NCBI GenBank assembly: GCA_029721515.1
Contig: CM056567.1
Coordinates: forward strand, 9,635,507-9,699,506
Reading direction: 5' to 3'
DNA length: 64,000 nt
Source of the DNA: Synanceia verrucosa
Taxonomy: Eukaryota > Chordata > Actinopteri > Perciformes > Synanceiidae
This document shows positions 48,946-62,746 of the stretch, one piece after another; within the stretch, counting starts at the first letter, position 1; each line of letters opens with the position of its first letter. The position numbers and the translations under genes were made by a program. The notes beneath the pieces are model-generated. The model saw only the letters and a list, made by a program, of their open reading frames with translations. It did not search any database and had not been told where the DNA came from.

Positions 48946-49997
48946 TAAAAGTAATAAAAAAAAAACAATACAACATTAGCGAAATTATTAATAATGAATT
49001 AGTAATCTTCTTCCTCTTCCATGTCACTATTATGATTCAGAGGAATGTATTGTATTTCTTATACTAATTTAAAAGAGAATGTGATTTTGTGTGTCAGTGA
49101 AGGATTAACTTTAACAGGTCACTGCTGTTGATGCGCGCTGACATACCAGAACCAGATAATCTGTCTGCTGCTGTGAGCGTTTAGTGTCTGTAGATGGTGT
49201 TTCCCTGCCAGTCTGCCAGACCAATCCCCTGCAGGTCACACAGCATCCAACCACAGAGACTAATTTGGACTCACAGGGTTGCCTACACTTCCATATCCAA
49301 CGCCGAATTTGGTATTTACTGTGAAACTAATATGTCATAACTATCTAATAGAGATAAAGTGCTGAAAACATGACGTCATCTATCCTTCATCTGCTCAGTT
49401 CTGCGTGTTATCCTCCATGGTTCATGCTGCAGCTTGTTGGTGTGTGGCTGTCTGCACTCACCTGCATCGTTTGTTTGTGTGTTTAAGCCTGTGGGCCGTA
49501 CGGGTTTATGTGTCGACCCTGGAGCTCATCTGGTCTGATCTGATTTCCCCCCCAGCCGGCTGATGTGGAACAGTTGCCCAGATGTTGCAGAGATTACAAC
49601 TCCCTGCAGTGTTTGGGTGGAGAATTTGTCCTTATGTTGTACCAAGATCTCCTTCATGTTTTTATCTGTTTACAGATATCACAGATGACAAACAAAAACT
49701 TGGCTGGATGGTATCACTTTACTCCAAATAAATGGTTGTCTTTTCTCACTCAATCGTGTCTTAGGTATAAGAGCCACCCATCCACCCTGACCTCTTCCCG
49801 TTTGTCACTCTTTATACTTCCTGGTTCGTAATTACATGGATTAAGAAATAACTTTGTGGGTTACAGACTATTTCCAGATGATGTATGAGAGCAGCCTGAA
49901 GCTCATCATGACTCATAACTATAGTCAGACACTGCAGCCAATAGAGATTTGTGTTTTTTCTACTTTGATTGGCTCATATTTAACTCAATATGGTTGC

Positions 49998-50085
49998 ACA
50001 ACATAATAATAATAATAATACCTTTTATTTGTAACACACCTTTCATTTGAAACAAATCTCAAAGTGCTGCAAGGTAAGAACAGAT
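49998..50085. repeat. Retrotransposon 3' end with (AAT)n tail
   Basis: Repeated AAT units precede CCTTTTATTTGTAACACACC and TCAAAGTGCTGCAAGG, the pattern of a teleost LINE end lying in reverse orientation. The family is not assigned. Confidence 0.45.
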
Positions 50086-51601
50086 ATAAGCAATAATATA
50101 ACATCGAAAAGAGAAACATAAAAGAATGTAGTTTTCTTTTAATACTTCACTCTGCTGTCTTTAAACTGTGAGCACATCTATGAAAAGTAGACTGCTTGAA
50201 GAAAATGGTGCAACAAAAGCCAAGAAACAGACTTTAATCACGTCGTTTCATTTTAATAGATCTCTATCATATACAGTACATACAGTACAATATGCTCAAG
50301 ACAGATTTTATGGCACATCCATTTTTGTTGTACATTTTGCAGTCGCTGGTATTGCTGTGAGGCTACAGTAAAGTGACCATTTGAATCTGTTACTTAGATA
50401 CAGCAGGTGGATAGACCTCAGTGGGTAAGAATAACGTTGCTACAGCAAAACACATGCACTGTCAAGTTATATATTCCACTAGGGGTGGGTCACACATCCA
50501 GTTACACAGACCGATACTCAACGGGCGGAGTTGTTATGTTCTGTTAAAACCACTTTATTGTTTTTGTATTGGAATAGGCTACAACAGTGGCTACTGTGAT
50601 CCTGGAAATCTACGGGATGAACATGGTTTTGGTTCCACCAGGAAGTCATTCGCTTTGACGTTAAAGAGCTGCCAGTATAATAATTTAGTATAATAATTTC
50701 ATTCCAGTGTTGTTTTCCTGCCATAAATCAAACTGTGTTCCAACCAAAACCCCGAATATCCAGTAGGAGTGAAGAATAATGGTGTTTAAGGATTGAGTAT
50801 TCAGTTTTTACCGTCAATACTACAGGTACAGTGTACTGCTAGGAGGTTATTCACATATGTACAAACTCTGCTGTGTGACTGTGCAGAGACAAGTGAGAGT
50901 GCCTTTCCTTTCTGTGTCCGTGGAGCATGTACGAGATACAAAAATAAAACAGTGATAGACTACAAAATACTGTGTGCCACCATCATGCTTAAGTGCTGCT
51001 GTTCATGTTCGCCTTGTTCTTTGTCCTCATTTCAATGAAAACATAATTTAACAATTTCAGTCAGAATAAAAAAAAAAAACAGATAAAATCACGGTGTCAA
51101 AAAATATTTTCTAAAAATAATATTAAAAAAAGACCATCTGGTACAACAAAAGACAATATGTAACATGATAATAAAGCTCATCAGCTTTTCCCTTTTATCA
51201 GCTTATCAGAGAGTGATATAGGTGTGCAGTGCATGTGGATATGTGCTTACAGTATATATATGTATAAGAGCAGGGCTGTGAGGACCTCCTGTATTTGTAT
51301 TCACACTTAATGTCTCTTATTTAAACTCATCACTGGGTTAAAATGTCCCTTTAATCTGCTGAAAGTGCCTCACACACTTGGCATGGCACCCAGTGTCCTC
51401 CATGGAGACTTTTTGAGTCTCTAAAAGTGCAAAGTAAGCATTTGGACTTTCTCCCAGTTATCCACCGCTGTTAAGTGTTGAATAAAAAGGAAACAGCATA
51501 AAATGCAAAAATAACTCCTGAGCCAATGGAGATGTGACTGAAACAAAAGCCAAAGTGATAATGGGTAGATAGATAGATGAGTGTCAGGGGGAGTGTGTGC
51601 T

Positions 51602-52865
51602 CTAGATGACCTGGCAGCAGCTGTGTGGGTTGGGAGTACAGAGCAGACCTTCCTTGGGGCTCTGGTGGATGTTGACAGACAGTGTCTTGTTGCTCAGAGG
51701 CATCTGCAGCACGTGGTTCTTCATGTTCCTGTGGTTCTCCCTGGCCAGGTCCAGCTCTCCCAGCCTCAGTGAGCCGGGGCAGGGACCCTCCAGCAGCGGG
51801 TCTGCCAGCGCGTCTCCCAGCGGGGGTTGATGGTGGTACAGGTTCCCCCTGGGTGACGGGCCACCCAGGAGCGAGACTTTATCCAGGCTACCGGTGGAGC
51901 CGCCCATGCACATCCTCCACATGGGTCGGTCCTGAGTGTCCCCCCCAACAACGCCACCGCTGACACCACCAACGCCTCCCCCTCCTCCCCCTGTCAGGTT
52001 GTGGAACTGAGAGCTCAGACACAAGCTCATCAGCTTTAAGCTTTCCACCAGGCCTTTGGCTGCAGCCTTGCCTTGGCCCGAACCTGATCCAGGACTGGCA
52101 CAGTTTGAGGGACTGCCCTGCCCTGATCCCCTTTTCTCACTGCCCTCTTTCCTCCCTTCACTCGCATCCCCTTGTCTACCAACAGTTGCTGTATCTGGTT
52201 TATGGTGACTTAATGTCTCATCGTCACTAGTCTCTGAGCTGGGGGTGAAAACAGCCACCGGTGCTGTTAGACCAACAGTTTTAGGCGTTGATATGAGCGT
52301 TGGCAGCGATGGTATTCTAGAGTTCAGATTGAGGCTGAGGCTGGGTTTAGGTGGGCCGAATCCATGCAGCTCCCTCCTCTCCTCCTCTTCCTCTTCCTCT
52401 TTATCCTCCTCATGGATCTGGTTAAGAATTGGAGCGCTCATACGGGATGTCAGCCGATTACCAGAAGAAGATACAGAGGAGGAAGAGACTTTGCAACGAA
52501 GCACCACCTGAGCAGGCAGTGCAGAAGGGGATAGTATTCTGTCTTCTTCCCCTTCTTCCTCCTCATCCTCCTCCACGCTGAAAAGACTGGGACTACGAGG
52601 TTTGCAAGGACACCCTGAGGTCAGAGAGCCCAGCCTGAGGGGGTTGGAGTGGGGCTTTCCCAGAGGCCTGAGCCCCCTCTCCTGGTTCTGTCGAGCAGGC
52701 TGCTGCTGGCTGACGTCCAGCAGAGCTGTTTTAGGCCTGGGGCCTTTGTGGAGGCTCTCAGCACTGCGGGCAGGTGACTGTGGCCCCCCAGGGTGGGAGA
52801 TAGTCGGCCCCCCTAGTCCATCAGTGACTTCCTGGTGAACATCCACTCTGGTGGGCCAGGACTGC
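51602..52865 (-). CDS. snrk: snrk terminal coding exon 7 (regulatory tail)
   Basis: It encodes the last 421 residues, from the acceptor CTTCATAG|GCAGTCC. The segment is mostly disordered. It has acidic blocks (SVEEDEEEEGEEDR and EEDKEEEEEEERRE), a conserved NRLTSRMSAPILNQI stretch, SSETSDDE, a LVESLKLMSLCLSSQ helix and the conserved end. A Gly/Val-rich insert (GGGGGGVGGVSGGVVGG) near the end is not in my memory of the mammalian protein. Confidence 0.88.
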
Positions 52866-55800
52866 CTATGAAGTGTTAAACACACACAGCTTTCGTGAGT
52901 TGAACAGAATTAGAATTTTTTTTGTATATATTTCCACTTTCATTTCTAATTCCAATTTATGCGACATTTGACCAAGCACTTTAAATGAAAAGTGCTTTAT
53001 CCCACATGCAAATTCAGATTAATGGAACAGTCATGTTGTAATTCCATGTCATCATTTTACATCAAATATGTGCTAAAGATGGGTATATGGGCTAATTATA
53101 GTTTACATACTAAAAATATGACCCAAGAAGAGGAAACTTTGTCAGTGTTGCAGACTATGGAGCAGATAGTGAATAAGCTTTTTATTATTACATGTTGAAA
53201 CATTTCAACAATATTTCAGCATTAGTTCCTTAGCTATCTGGTTAGCCGTGAGCTTGTCACCACTTTTAAATATTTTTTTACTTATTTTGAATTTCCACTT
53301 TCTAAATAAGGAAAGGATGTGATCAGTTTCTCCTTTATTTCGAGATATTTTCTGTTGCACCTCCTTGATAAATTTGCTGATCTGCAACATCTCTTCTATT
53401 GTCAGTCTGTTCTTCATTCTCTGCTGAAAAAAAAGGCTCAGTTGGTCCATCAGCTGTCAAATGTGTCTTTTGGAAACTGACAGTACACAAGACTGCAGAC
53501 GCAGCACTCTGTCTATCTCAAAAAGTGTGTGTGTGTGTGTGTGTGTACAATATGTGTGTACCTGAACTGGGCCTTGCTGGGGCTGGGTGATCGTGTCTGG
53601 CTGTGCTGCTCCTTCTCTTGCTTCTCCCTCAGCATCCTCTCAGCCAGCAGGAAGTATGTAGCTGTGATGTGGTTGTACTGATTCGACTCCAGAGCCCTGA
53701 AAAAATGAAGAGGAAATCAATTTGAATTCCCATTCAAACATAGACCAATATCAACGAGCAGATGAGCACTGGGTGGTGGGGATTTAATTTGACATGGCAA
53801 CACCTCAGCATTAACTGCCAGCTGCTTGTTAAGGGCAATTTCACTGTTGATAACGCTCGATTAAGCTTTACCTGGTCTAAAGTTGGTCGCTCTGGTTGGT
53901 CTTTACCACAGCAATTTAGAGAGGAGAGAATGAGTGTTCATTTATGCGTTTGTGAGTAATGGAGGGACACATACTCGGTTATGGTGTCTCGGTCTGCGAT
54001 GCCCCCAAATACCATGCGCTGGATGATGGAGCCGTGCTCCTCCTCCGACAGGCTGCGATGAGACACCAGAGGGGTGGACAGCTTGGTGGCTGGGGAGGGG
54101 TCGACACCTTGAAGCCATTCGTGGGTCTCAATCTCCTCCAGGGTCGCTCGCTTCTTGGGGTCCCTCTGGAGCATATGGGCTATAAGGCTGGAGGGAGTCA
54201 CAGAAGGTCAGTATTCTAGCTGTGTTCACATACACTAATATTCCCATAGTATTTGGGATAATATGTTCATGACAAACCAGCGCAGCCAAGCGCATTTTAT
54301 ACTTTTTGGGACCATTCAATGAGCTTGTCCTTTAGCACAATACACCTAAAGGATGCAGAAAGCACCTGTGTATGACAACCACAAAGGCATGCAGAGATAT
54401 TAGACATCAGCATGCCACCACCTCTGCAGCTGTTATCAGTGTTTGCCTTTAAAACGCAAATCAGTCAAACCCTATGTGGAATAATCCTGTAAACAACCAC
54501 CTTTACCATTTGTTTTTGCATAGTCCAACACAGATAGGTGTAGCATCACTAACGTCACTGGCTAAATCACGCTCACAAAATAGGAAGAAGTGCCACTTAT
54601 TTGCATGCATGAGCAGTTTGTCCAAGGATTCAGACAAACACACACTGTACCAGTATTTCAAGTACTATGTGCAAGAACACATAAATTAAGTCAAAAATAG
54701 TGTGTCTTCAAAGCTGCAGCCATTCAAAAAAGTATTCAGCACCTATTTTTCTGTGCTCTGCTTTGACGCGTCGCTGAACCCTCGCGGTGTTAAAAATAGA
54801 GGGCCGATTCTAAAGGGTGCATTAGATCCACTTTAACGCAGCGCTGCATCTCTGGCGGAGCAGCTGACTGCAACGCCGAGTGAAAGCAGGACAACGGGGA
54901 GCAGCAGAAGTGAGGGCCGTCTCCTCTCTCTTCGCATCTCTTTTCTTCACACATCTATAAACATGAAATATGCAGCACCTGCAGAGAACTCTGTCCGTCT
55001 GTGCGGGTTATATGCGTGTACGTGACTCACTCTTTGCATGCATGGGAGATGTGTGGAGGCACTGTGTATTTGCAGTCCATGATCATAGTGAGCGTCTCGC
55101 TGTCGTTAGCCTCCTGGAAGGGAGGCTGACCGCAGACCAGCATGAAGAGGATCACCCCCAGACTCCAGATATCTGCAGAGACACACAGAGAGAATGCTGA
55201 TCCTTGAATGCATGTAACATAAGCACTGATTGTGTTGTGTTTTAATGGAAGATGGCCTCAGAAACAAACAAATAAAAATCCGGATAGGCCAACAAAACGA
55301 AGCATACACAGTATGTCCCTTATGCTTAGTGACCTAGATATAAAAAAAAATAACAAACAAGCGCTGCCCACCCCCTTCCACAGTTCAAATGAAGCATGAA
55401 TCATATTTGATCAGAGCTGTTTCTATAAATATGTGCTAGTTTAGGACGCATCTGTCCAAGCAAGAGTGAGGCTGAGCACTGTCGGCGTCATGCTCGCATA
55501 CACAGACAAAGTGGGTTAACATGTTCATCCCTCAAAGCTTCATATAAACTATGATTTTGTGGAACAGTTCTCGTCTGATTGCACAATTTAAAAAAAAGAG
55601 CAACTCCTTGCTGCGAGCGTTTGCTGCTCTGGTCAGCAGGACGGTCCACTGACACACATTGTGCAGTCATACAACGACTATGAGCAGACTGACAGTCACG
55701 TTTCAGTTTCACAGTCAGTGCATCGACCTCCTTCTGGACAATAACTGCTTGATTTAGGGCTTCACATGCATACTAGTCTCTGGCCCACTAATGAAAGCTT

Positions 55801-58800
55801 TGAAATTCTAATTACAGTCTTCCATTCCGTAGTCTTACAAACTGGTTGTCCATGGTGACATTCCTCCACTGTTTAACGTCACACGCAAAAGACTCCAGAC
55901 TGGTAAAATCTTAAGCACAATTCCAGTGTTTTCACTCAGATTTTAAACCTACCAAATCTTCCTGACTATCAGCTGCCTGCTGAGGCCGGAGGGAGAAAAA
56001 AAAAAAAAAAAAGTTGTGGTAAACTGCAGAGTTGGGTGATTAGTCACTCACACACTGTATTTTTGATACAAAAATAAGAATTAGTGCAGCTTTAAAGTGC
56101 TAATCTTTGTGTTTTCATCCTTGTCTGTTCTGGTACTAAACGCCTATTGCTGTGGACACTATTTGATCAAATGGAGTAAATTTTCTTTCTGTCACGGCTG
56201 CTAACACTACAAAGGCCAAACATCAGTTCTTATCTTAATATCAAAACCAAATACAAATGCAAAAAAACTGAAGCAGATTCTTCTTCAAAGAAAGAACAGC
56301 AGACGACTCCGAGCTCATCTAGCTCCATAAATTGATTCTGCTAAAAAAAAAATGCGTGAGTAAACTAATTGGGTTTATCCATCCTGGTGACACAGTATGT
56401 CTTCACATGGTGCAGATTTCAGTCTGGTAAACTAAAGGTGCCAGTTTACTGTGGGTGGTAAGTATTTATTGCTCTGAGGCTGTGAAGGAGCGCCTCGTTC
56501 TGCTGATGGAGGGAGCAAAACGTTGCTGCATTCCCCACCACCATCTTACCCCTAGCCAACGTATCCTAGCAACCGTGACCCTGCTCCCTCATTACTTGCG
56601 TCAGCAGCAGTCCGCCAAACTTCCTTCCTCGATAACTTTATTTATAAACCAGATGGCTGACACATCTCTGGCTTACACAGCTCGCTTCACTTCACATTAG
56701 CATCTCCTGAGCTAACGACGCCGGCTACTTATTGGTGACAGCTGGGAGTGTAAACATCCTTTTATGCTGCCCTGCGTTGCATGTTAACACACATTGCTTC
56801 CCTGAGATAACCAACCAGCACTTCCTTGTATCTTGACACTATTAACCTCTTTTTCGACAAAGTCCTTCCACACACAAGTACAAGCACATTTACGCATGAG
56901 GCCAGGATGTGTTCCTACTAATTGTTATTAGGTAGGTCACATTTTTCTGAGTGGAGCTTATGCTTCTTGAAGAGGAAGCAGAAATCTAAATTTAACTTAT
57001 AACTTTCCATTTACTGAAGATAAAAAGGAGAGAGCCCACACACTGCACAAGATCAGAAAGCAGAAGCAGACAGGCATTGATTCCTAACACTTCACATTAA
57101 ACCTGTGATTTTCACATTTCATATATTATTCCATCCTCAGAAGCACTTGATATCTTGGATTACATCACTAAATATATTTTTTCTCCTGCTAATTGGCTTC
57201 TTTTGTGGAACTGACTACCGGTGCAACATCCTCCCTCTCTGTTCTGGATCACTTTTCATCTCAAATTAATTTCAGCGCTTCCTCAAAAGAGCAACAAAAC
57301 TCCAAACAGGTCAGACTTGAGAGGGCCGAGAGAGGACAGCCTCTTTATCTCCGCCAACGAACTGGGCTCGCTGCCACCTGGCACGCCACCAGCAAACCTC
57401 AGCACCCTACCTACTGTCAGCAGGTACCCTGGCAGCCATGAAATCCCAAGACAGGTTTCCTCAAAGCCCCTAGTGTCAGGACCTCACCACCATTCAGCCT
57501 GTTTCTCATCAAACTGCACCGCTGATAGAATCAAACAGTGTTACATCCCAGCTGGGCGTATAATCCCTGCTATCAAAACATCATCATCTCAGCTGAATGA
57601 ACAATAGCACAGAGCACACGTGCACTGAACATGTCCACAAACATCTGGATTCTTTATCTGGGTCAAACTTTTTTACAGGACAGCTGACTTCACAGCGACT
57701 CACATGATCGTCCCAAAACACACATGCAGACAAAATAGCTGTTATTAGCCCACGCTCAGTGTTTCTCTGAGAAGCTGCATGAGCTCAAAGACAATAGCCA
57801 GTCATAAAAGCAGCTGCTCTGACGCAGTGGCCTCTGGGTAGACACAGTGACTGCTTTGCTCTGCTTTTTTTTCCCCTCATGTTTCTTTCCGTTCCACCTT
57901 TTCCTCCGCTAAATCTGCACGCCTCTGTTTCATTTCTTTTCCATTACATTTTGATTGAATATCTAAGCTGTGGCTCAGCAAGGATTGGTACAACTATCGA
58001 TGGGAGAGATGGAGGGTTGGTGGTGAGGCTGAAGAAACCAATTTCAGCCTGATCTGATATCACATTTTATTATACACAGAAAGGCCATGACTGTCAATGA
58101 GCAGAAAACCGAAACAAACTGCAGGTGCAGGACGAGGTAATTTTGTAGGTTAAGTTATAGGCTAATTTCCAAACTGGTTGGTGTGCCAACATAATCTAAA
58201 CTTTGAGCAGTTCTCATTCTCGTATCTGCTGGCTAATAAAGCTGCCAGCACTCTGCAGGGATCATTGGGTCATAGAGTATAGTCGAAGTGTATTCAGGGC
58301 TATCAGTAGGTCACATCTGCAGAGAGAGAGTGTGAATGTGTAAGCATCAGTTAACCAGGCTGATATACAGTGGAGGACAGTGTGTACTATGTCCTGCTGG
58401 ACTACGGACTGAACCAGCGTCCTGTTCCGTTGATGGTGAAAGCCTTTATCTCTGATAATTCAGCTAGATAACTCCCTGCTACGCCTACCAGAAGTCGCTG
58501 TGTCGGCTCTTAAGACTCACCCACAGCAGGAGCGTCGTACTCGTCCCCCAGCAGTATTTCAGGAGCAGAGTAGGCCAGTGAGCCGCAAGAGGTGTTGAGT
58601 TTCTTCCCAGGCTGAAACCGATTGCTGAAGCCGAAGTCGGTGAGTTTGACGACGCCCTGCTTCTCGAAGAACACCACGTTCTCTGGCTTCAGGTCCCTGT
58701 GCACCACGTGTAGCCGGTGACAGTAGGAGATGGCGTGGACGATTTGGGCGAAGTAACACTTGGCCACCTTGGAGAGGAGAGACAGGAATGGTAGCAATAT

Positions 58801-60023
58801 GGACATTTTTATAGGACATTTAGACGCTCCAGTCCATCTGAACTACATGTGTTTGGCTTGTGGGACTGACACAAAGTGCCAGCTGCCTTTAAAGCAGTGA
58901 AATGAGAAATGCTGAAATGAGATCAAAACCAGGCTAGCTGTCTCCTCCCATCTCTAGCTTTTATGCTAAGCTAACATCATCTGTCTCTAGCTCCATACTT
59001 AACGTGCTTAATGAGCCTGGTATGAATGTTCTCATCCATCTAACTCTGTTACAGTATGAGAATGCCTCCTCTCTTTTCGCTGCTTAACTTGTAACGTTAC
59101 AGCTTTCAATGTCACACAGTTGCCTCCTGGTGTCTGGAATTGATTAACTTTAAAGAATCGGTATGCGTAATGCATTGGTGAGCTTCTAACTACCTTTGAA
59201 GTGTCCTTCACTGCATCCCCACTAAGCAGTCTCAACTAAGATTTGGAAAAAAAAAGTAGATTGAAATCAGGATCCCTACAGAATTGTAGGAGAATGTTCT
59301 TTATCTCAGTTGTCCCCTGGAGATGGTGTAGGGTCCCTAAGTCAAGGACAAGTGTGGAGGTAGATCAGTCCAGGTTTATGCAGCCTCTCTGCTGGCTGCC
59401 CACAACCCCACTCACCTCCTCAGCAAGGCCACCGTCGTGCTTCATGATGCAGTCGTACATGTCTCCTCCGTCTCCCAGCTCCAGGATGAGGTAGAGCTTT
59501 GTGGCCGTGTCGATGACCTCGTAAAGGCGCACCACGTTGGGGTGCTGCACCATCTTCATGCATCGCACCTCCTGGAAGAGGTGCCCCCGTGCCACCGGGT
59601 CCAGTTTAGTCTTATCAATCACCTTCACTGCAACCTGAAGAGAAAAATGCTAGTGATGAATCTACTACTATCAGCAGAGCAGCTGTTTTTGCACACTGTG
59701 GAGGTCACTGATGCGTCATTGATTTCCTGACACGTACTGCCAATACGACAGATATTGTGATGATTGTCAAAAAGAAACAGTCTTGTCAAGTGGAAACGCT
59801 TCTAGAAACAACGTTAGGTATGTCTGTGTCTAAGGAGGGTGAGGCTGAACGCTATGATTCAAAACATTCCTCTTGCAGGTACAGACATGGACAAGCAAAC
59901 CTTTTCTCCAGTGAATACGTGTCGAGCCAGTTTGACCACAGCGAAGTGTCCTCGGCCCAGCGTCTTGTCCAGGTCATACAGCCCGGCGATCTTTCCATCA
60001 CGATGACGTTTGAGCGCCGCCAT
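51602..60023 (-). CDS. snrk: SNF-related serine/threonine kinase SNRK, 7 coding exons
   Basis: SNRK is an AMPK-related kinase activated by LKB1 that acts in metabolism, heart and vessel development. Exons 59901-60023, 59416-59634, 58521-58767, 55031-55172, 53975-54187, 53562-53696 and 51602-52865 join in frame to 780 residues (human 765). The start MAALKRHRDGKIAGLYDLDK is nearly that of human. Seen: glycine loop GRGHFAVV, ATP-binding Lys45 in VAVK, catalytic HRDLKPEN with Asp139, DFG at 158-160, and activation-loop Thr173 (the LKB1 target in the family) in LNTSCGS. Then come APE, a UBA-like segment after the kinase domain (SEEEHGSIIQRMVFGGIADRDTI), QSWPT, and a conserved tail ending PKEGLLC...SCCQVI. 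Teleosts often keep two paralogs (snrka, snrkb); I cannot say which this is. Confidence 0.93.
53526..53546. repeat. (GT)n microsatellite beside snrk exon 6 donor
   Basis: About ten GT units on the plus strand, so (CA)n in the snrk pre-mRNA, starting about 16 nt into intron 6. Confidence 0.9.
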
Positions 60024-60254
60024 GGCTGTTGGTGGAGGGGAGCTGCCTTCTGTTGCCTGCTGGTCTCTGGTCAGTTCTCCATCTCCTCCTGAGTAGGTTG
60101 AAGTTAAGTGAAGTTCGGCTTCAGATGCCAGTGCTTAGTTCAGTCCCATCCTCTTGTGATCTGTGGGTGAAAATGGCACAGTGGTAGATATCCAGTTAAC
60201 AATGATATTAAACAGAGAAAAGCAGCACGTTTGAAAACCTAGCTCATATTTACA

Positions 60255-60700
60255 CACCGATCAGACATCACATCATGACCAGCTGCCTAATATTGTGATG
60301 GTCCTTCTTTTTCTACATAACAAACTGCTCTGCTCTGTATCCTGACACCTTTCTATCAGAACCAGCTTTAACTTCTCTGGTCTGTTGGATCAGACCATCA
60401 GGACCAGACTTCACTCCCTACCTGCATCAATGATCCTTGTCCTCTCATGACCCTGTCTCTGGTTCACCACTGGTCCTTCATTGAACCACTTTTCATAGAT
60501 CCTGACCACTTCAGACCAGGAACACCCCACCAGAGCTGCAGTTCTGGAGATGCTCTGACCCAGTCCTCTAGACTATCACTGTTTGTTTCTTGTTGTCAAA
60601 CTCGCTCAAATCCTGACACATGAACATTTTTCCTGCTTCTAACATCAACTTTGAGGACTAAATGTTCGTTTTTTTTGCCTTATATATCCCAGGAGGGTCA
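60255..60700. mobile_element. Degenerate DNA-transposon-like repeat
   Basis: It begins ACACCGATCAGACATCACAT followed by ACCAGCTGCCTAATATTGTG, a start I recognise from a very common teleost repeat. The right end is not clear, so the boundary is approximate and the superfamily is left open. Confidence 0.45.
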
Positions 60701-62703
60701 GTATCTACTTACTAGCTCAAGTTAATATACTGCCACACTATTTACGGTTCTCTGGTATATTAAAGGTAATTAAAGGTGCATCATTTTATAATTTTTGCTC
60801 CTCTGGGACAATAGACACTATTGAGCTCAGTGCTCACGTCTGAGCCTCCCTCTGTTGCGTTCACTAGAGGCTTCTTTCGTCACAGTGTGCTGATTATGAA
60901 ATAACACCTCCAGGAAAGGCTTGGCATTCCTCTTCCAAGTAGTTACCTGCATGCCAATGGCAGAAAAGACGGTATGTACAAGCAAGGAACATTCCTGGGA
61001 GGTGATCCTCTCATAGGTGTGTCCCACTCTCCTGAACTCACAGACACAAAAGGCGACCAAATATCCGTTGCCAGGCTACATGCCTATCAACACGATTAAA
61101 TACAGGAAGATGGCAAGGTGAAAAGACCACACCAGCAGGTTGTGGTTGCTCAAATGAAACTTTGAAGGCCTAAAAAAAGCTCTTTGTTTTTTTAGAGGGA
61201 CCCTCAGTTGGAGGATTGTATCTGTGAGAAAATGAGTGAGTCATTTTTCTTAAAATAGGGAGCTGACATCTCTCTGTCTCACACACACAGACACTAAAGT
61301 AATCTCAACTCTGCTGAGCTCTTCGCCTGACACTGACAACATGCAGGTGTTGATGCTTCAAAAGCTGAAGCCATGAAAGGAGACGCACACGACCCTGCAT
61401 GCTCTCATGTGTGCACATTCCCACTCAGTCACACTGACTGTGGGCTGTGGTGTGGGCCTGAATCTGTTAGTCTAAATCTAAACCTCTATTTTACATCAAG
61501 AGTGTATCCGTGTGTGTGTGTGTGTTGTTCAAAACAGGTGAAATTACCAAGTGAGAGAATGCTACAGTACAGCACAGTGCATCAGTCGTGCAGGAGGCCA
61601 TTTGCGTAACTGTTCAAGGTGCTGGCAGCGTATTGATTCACAAGATAGTCACACAAACACACACAGGGGGTCAAGGACCTGTTATGAGAGCTGCTCCACT
61701 CTCATTTCAACAGATGAACCAGATGTTATCAAGTCACTGGTTAACTGGAATCAGCTTCCTGGTACATTTGATATCAGTGTGTTGAAGAGAAGTATATTTT
61801 GGACACACTGTAGACGCAGTTAAAGATCCTCAGGTACAAAGATTTGGTTGCTGATGATAAAATAGCACAACTAGTTTAGAAAAGCACCACCAAGACTTAC
61901 AGATTTTATTATAGAAGCCTGAAAATATAGCATAAAAAAGTGAGAAAAGTCTGAAAAGTATCATAATTATAGCAGCAGAAATATACTTCTTTCTGCTGTC
62001 CTATCCTACTACTCTCAGAATATACTCACAATACCCTGGATGGGAACCACTTCTAACGGATACTTCTTGATTTCTTTAGTACAAATATGACAGAAAATAC
62101 TACACATCAGCAGTAGATGTAACATAACATGTTGTATGAATATAGCAAGTCCTTATTGACATAATACAGGAACATTACTGTGAATTCTCTAGTGGATATA
62201 CTGAGCATTTTCATTTCCATGAACTGTGTAGGCTACACATTACTGTAGGACTATAATAAAGACACCATTGAGTAGTCACTGTATAATGTAGCAGCATCAC
62301 ACGTATGATTATCAAGTATTTATATTCATATATATTTCACTCCACTGTCTGTCAGCTCAGTGGGATATGAAGGAGTGAGCTGACCATCCCACACTGTCTC
62401 CAGCCCAAATGGGAGCCTCCTCTGCTGCCAACACGCCTCAATAACATGACAGCGACATATCAAATATGACATACGACATGTGCAAACTGCTAACTGAGCA
62501 TTTCAAAAGCAGCCAAACACTTATTGTTACTCCACGGGCCCGCACCACCAGCCTGAACCAGCCGACTCACCCCAGAGGAACCAGAGCAGCGCCAGTCCGT
62601 CCGGTCCCTTTAAACTGTTCGGTTAACGGGGCTCAAACCCTCCGGTGTTCAGTTCAACTCTCCGTACCGACTGACAGTGACCTGCCAACGATTAGACCAA
62701 TGA

Positions 62704-62707
<4 letters not shown>

Positions 62708-62743
<36 letters not shown>
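62708..62743. repeat. (GT)n microsatellite in putative snrk promoter
   Basis: About 18 uninterrupted GT units inside the GC-richer region upstream of snrk. Confidence 0.95.

Positions 62744-62746
<3 letters not shown>

Larger units (their letters stand above)
44744..51601. other. Intergenic region between abhd5 and snrk 3' ends
   Basis: The two genes converge here. No exon of ANO10 or any other gene is seen on either strand. The abhd5 3' UTR begins at the left. On the minus strand AATAAA at 50554-50559 could end a snrk 3' UTR of about 1 kb. LINE-like tails and a CTCF motif are listed separately. Confidence 0.5.

Noticed and set aside
52245..52838. Plus-strand frames opposite the snrk terminal exon
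   Set aside because: Antisense shadow of a long coding exon; composition mirrors the acidic and serine blocks.
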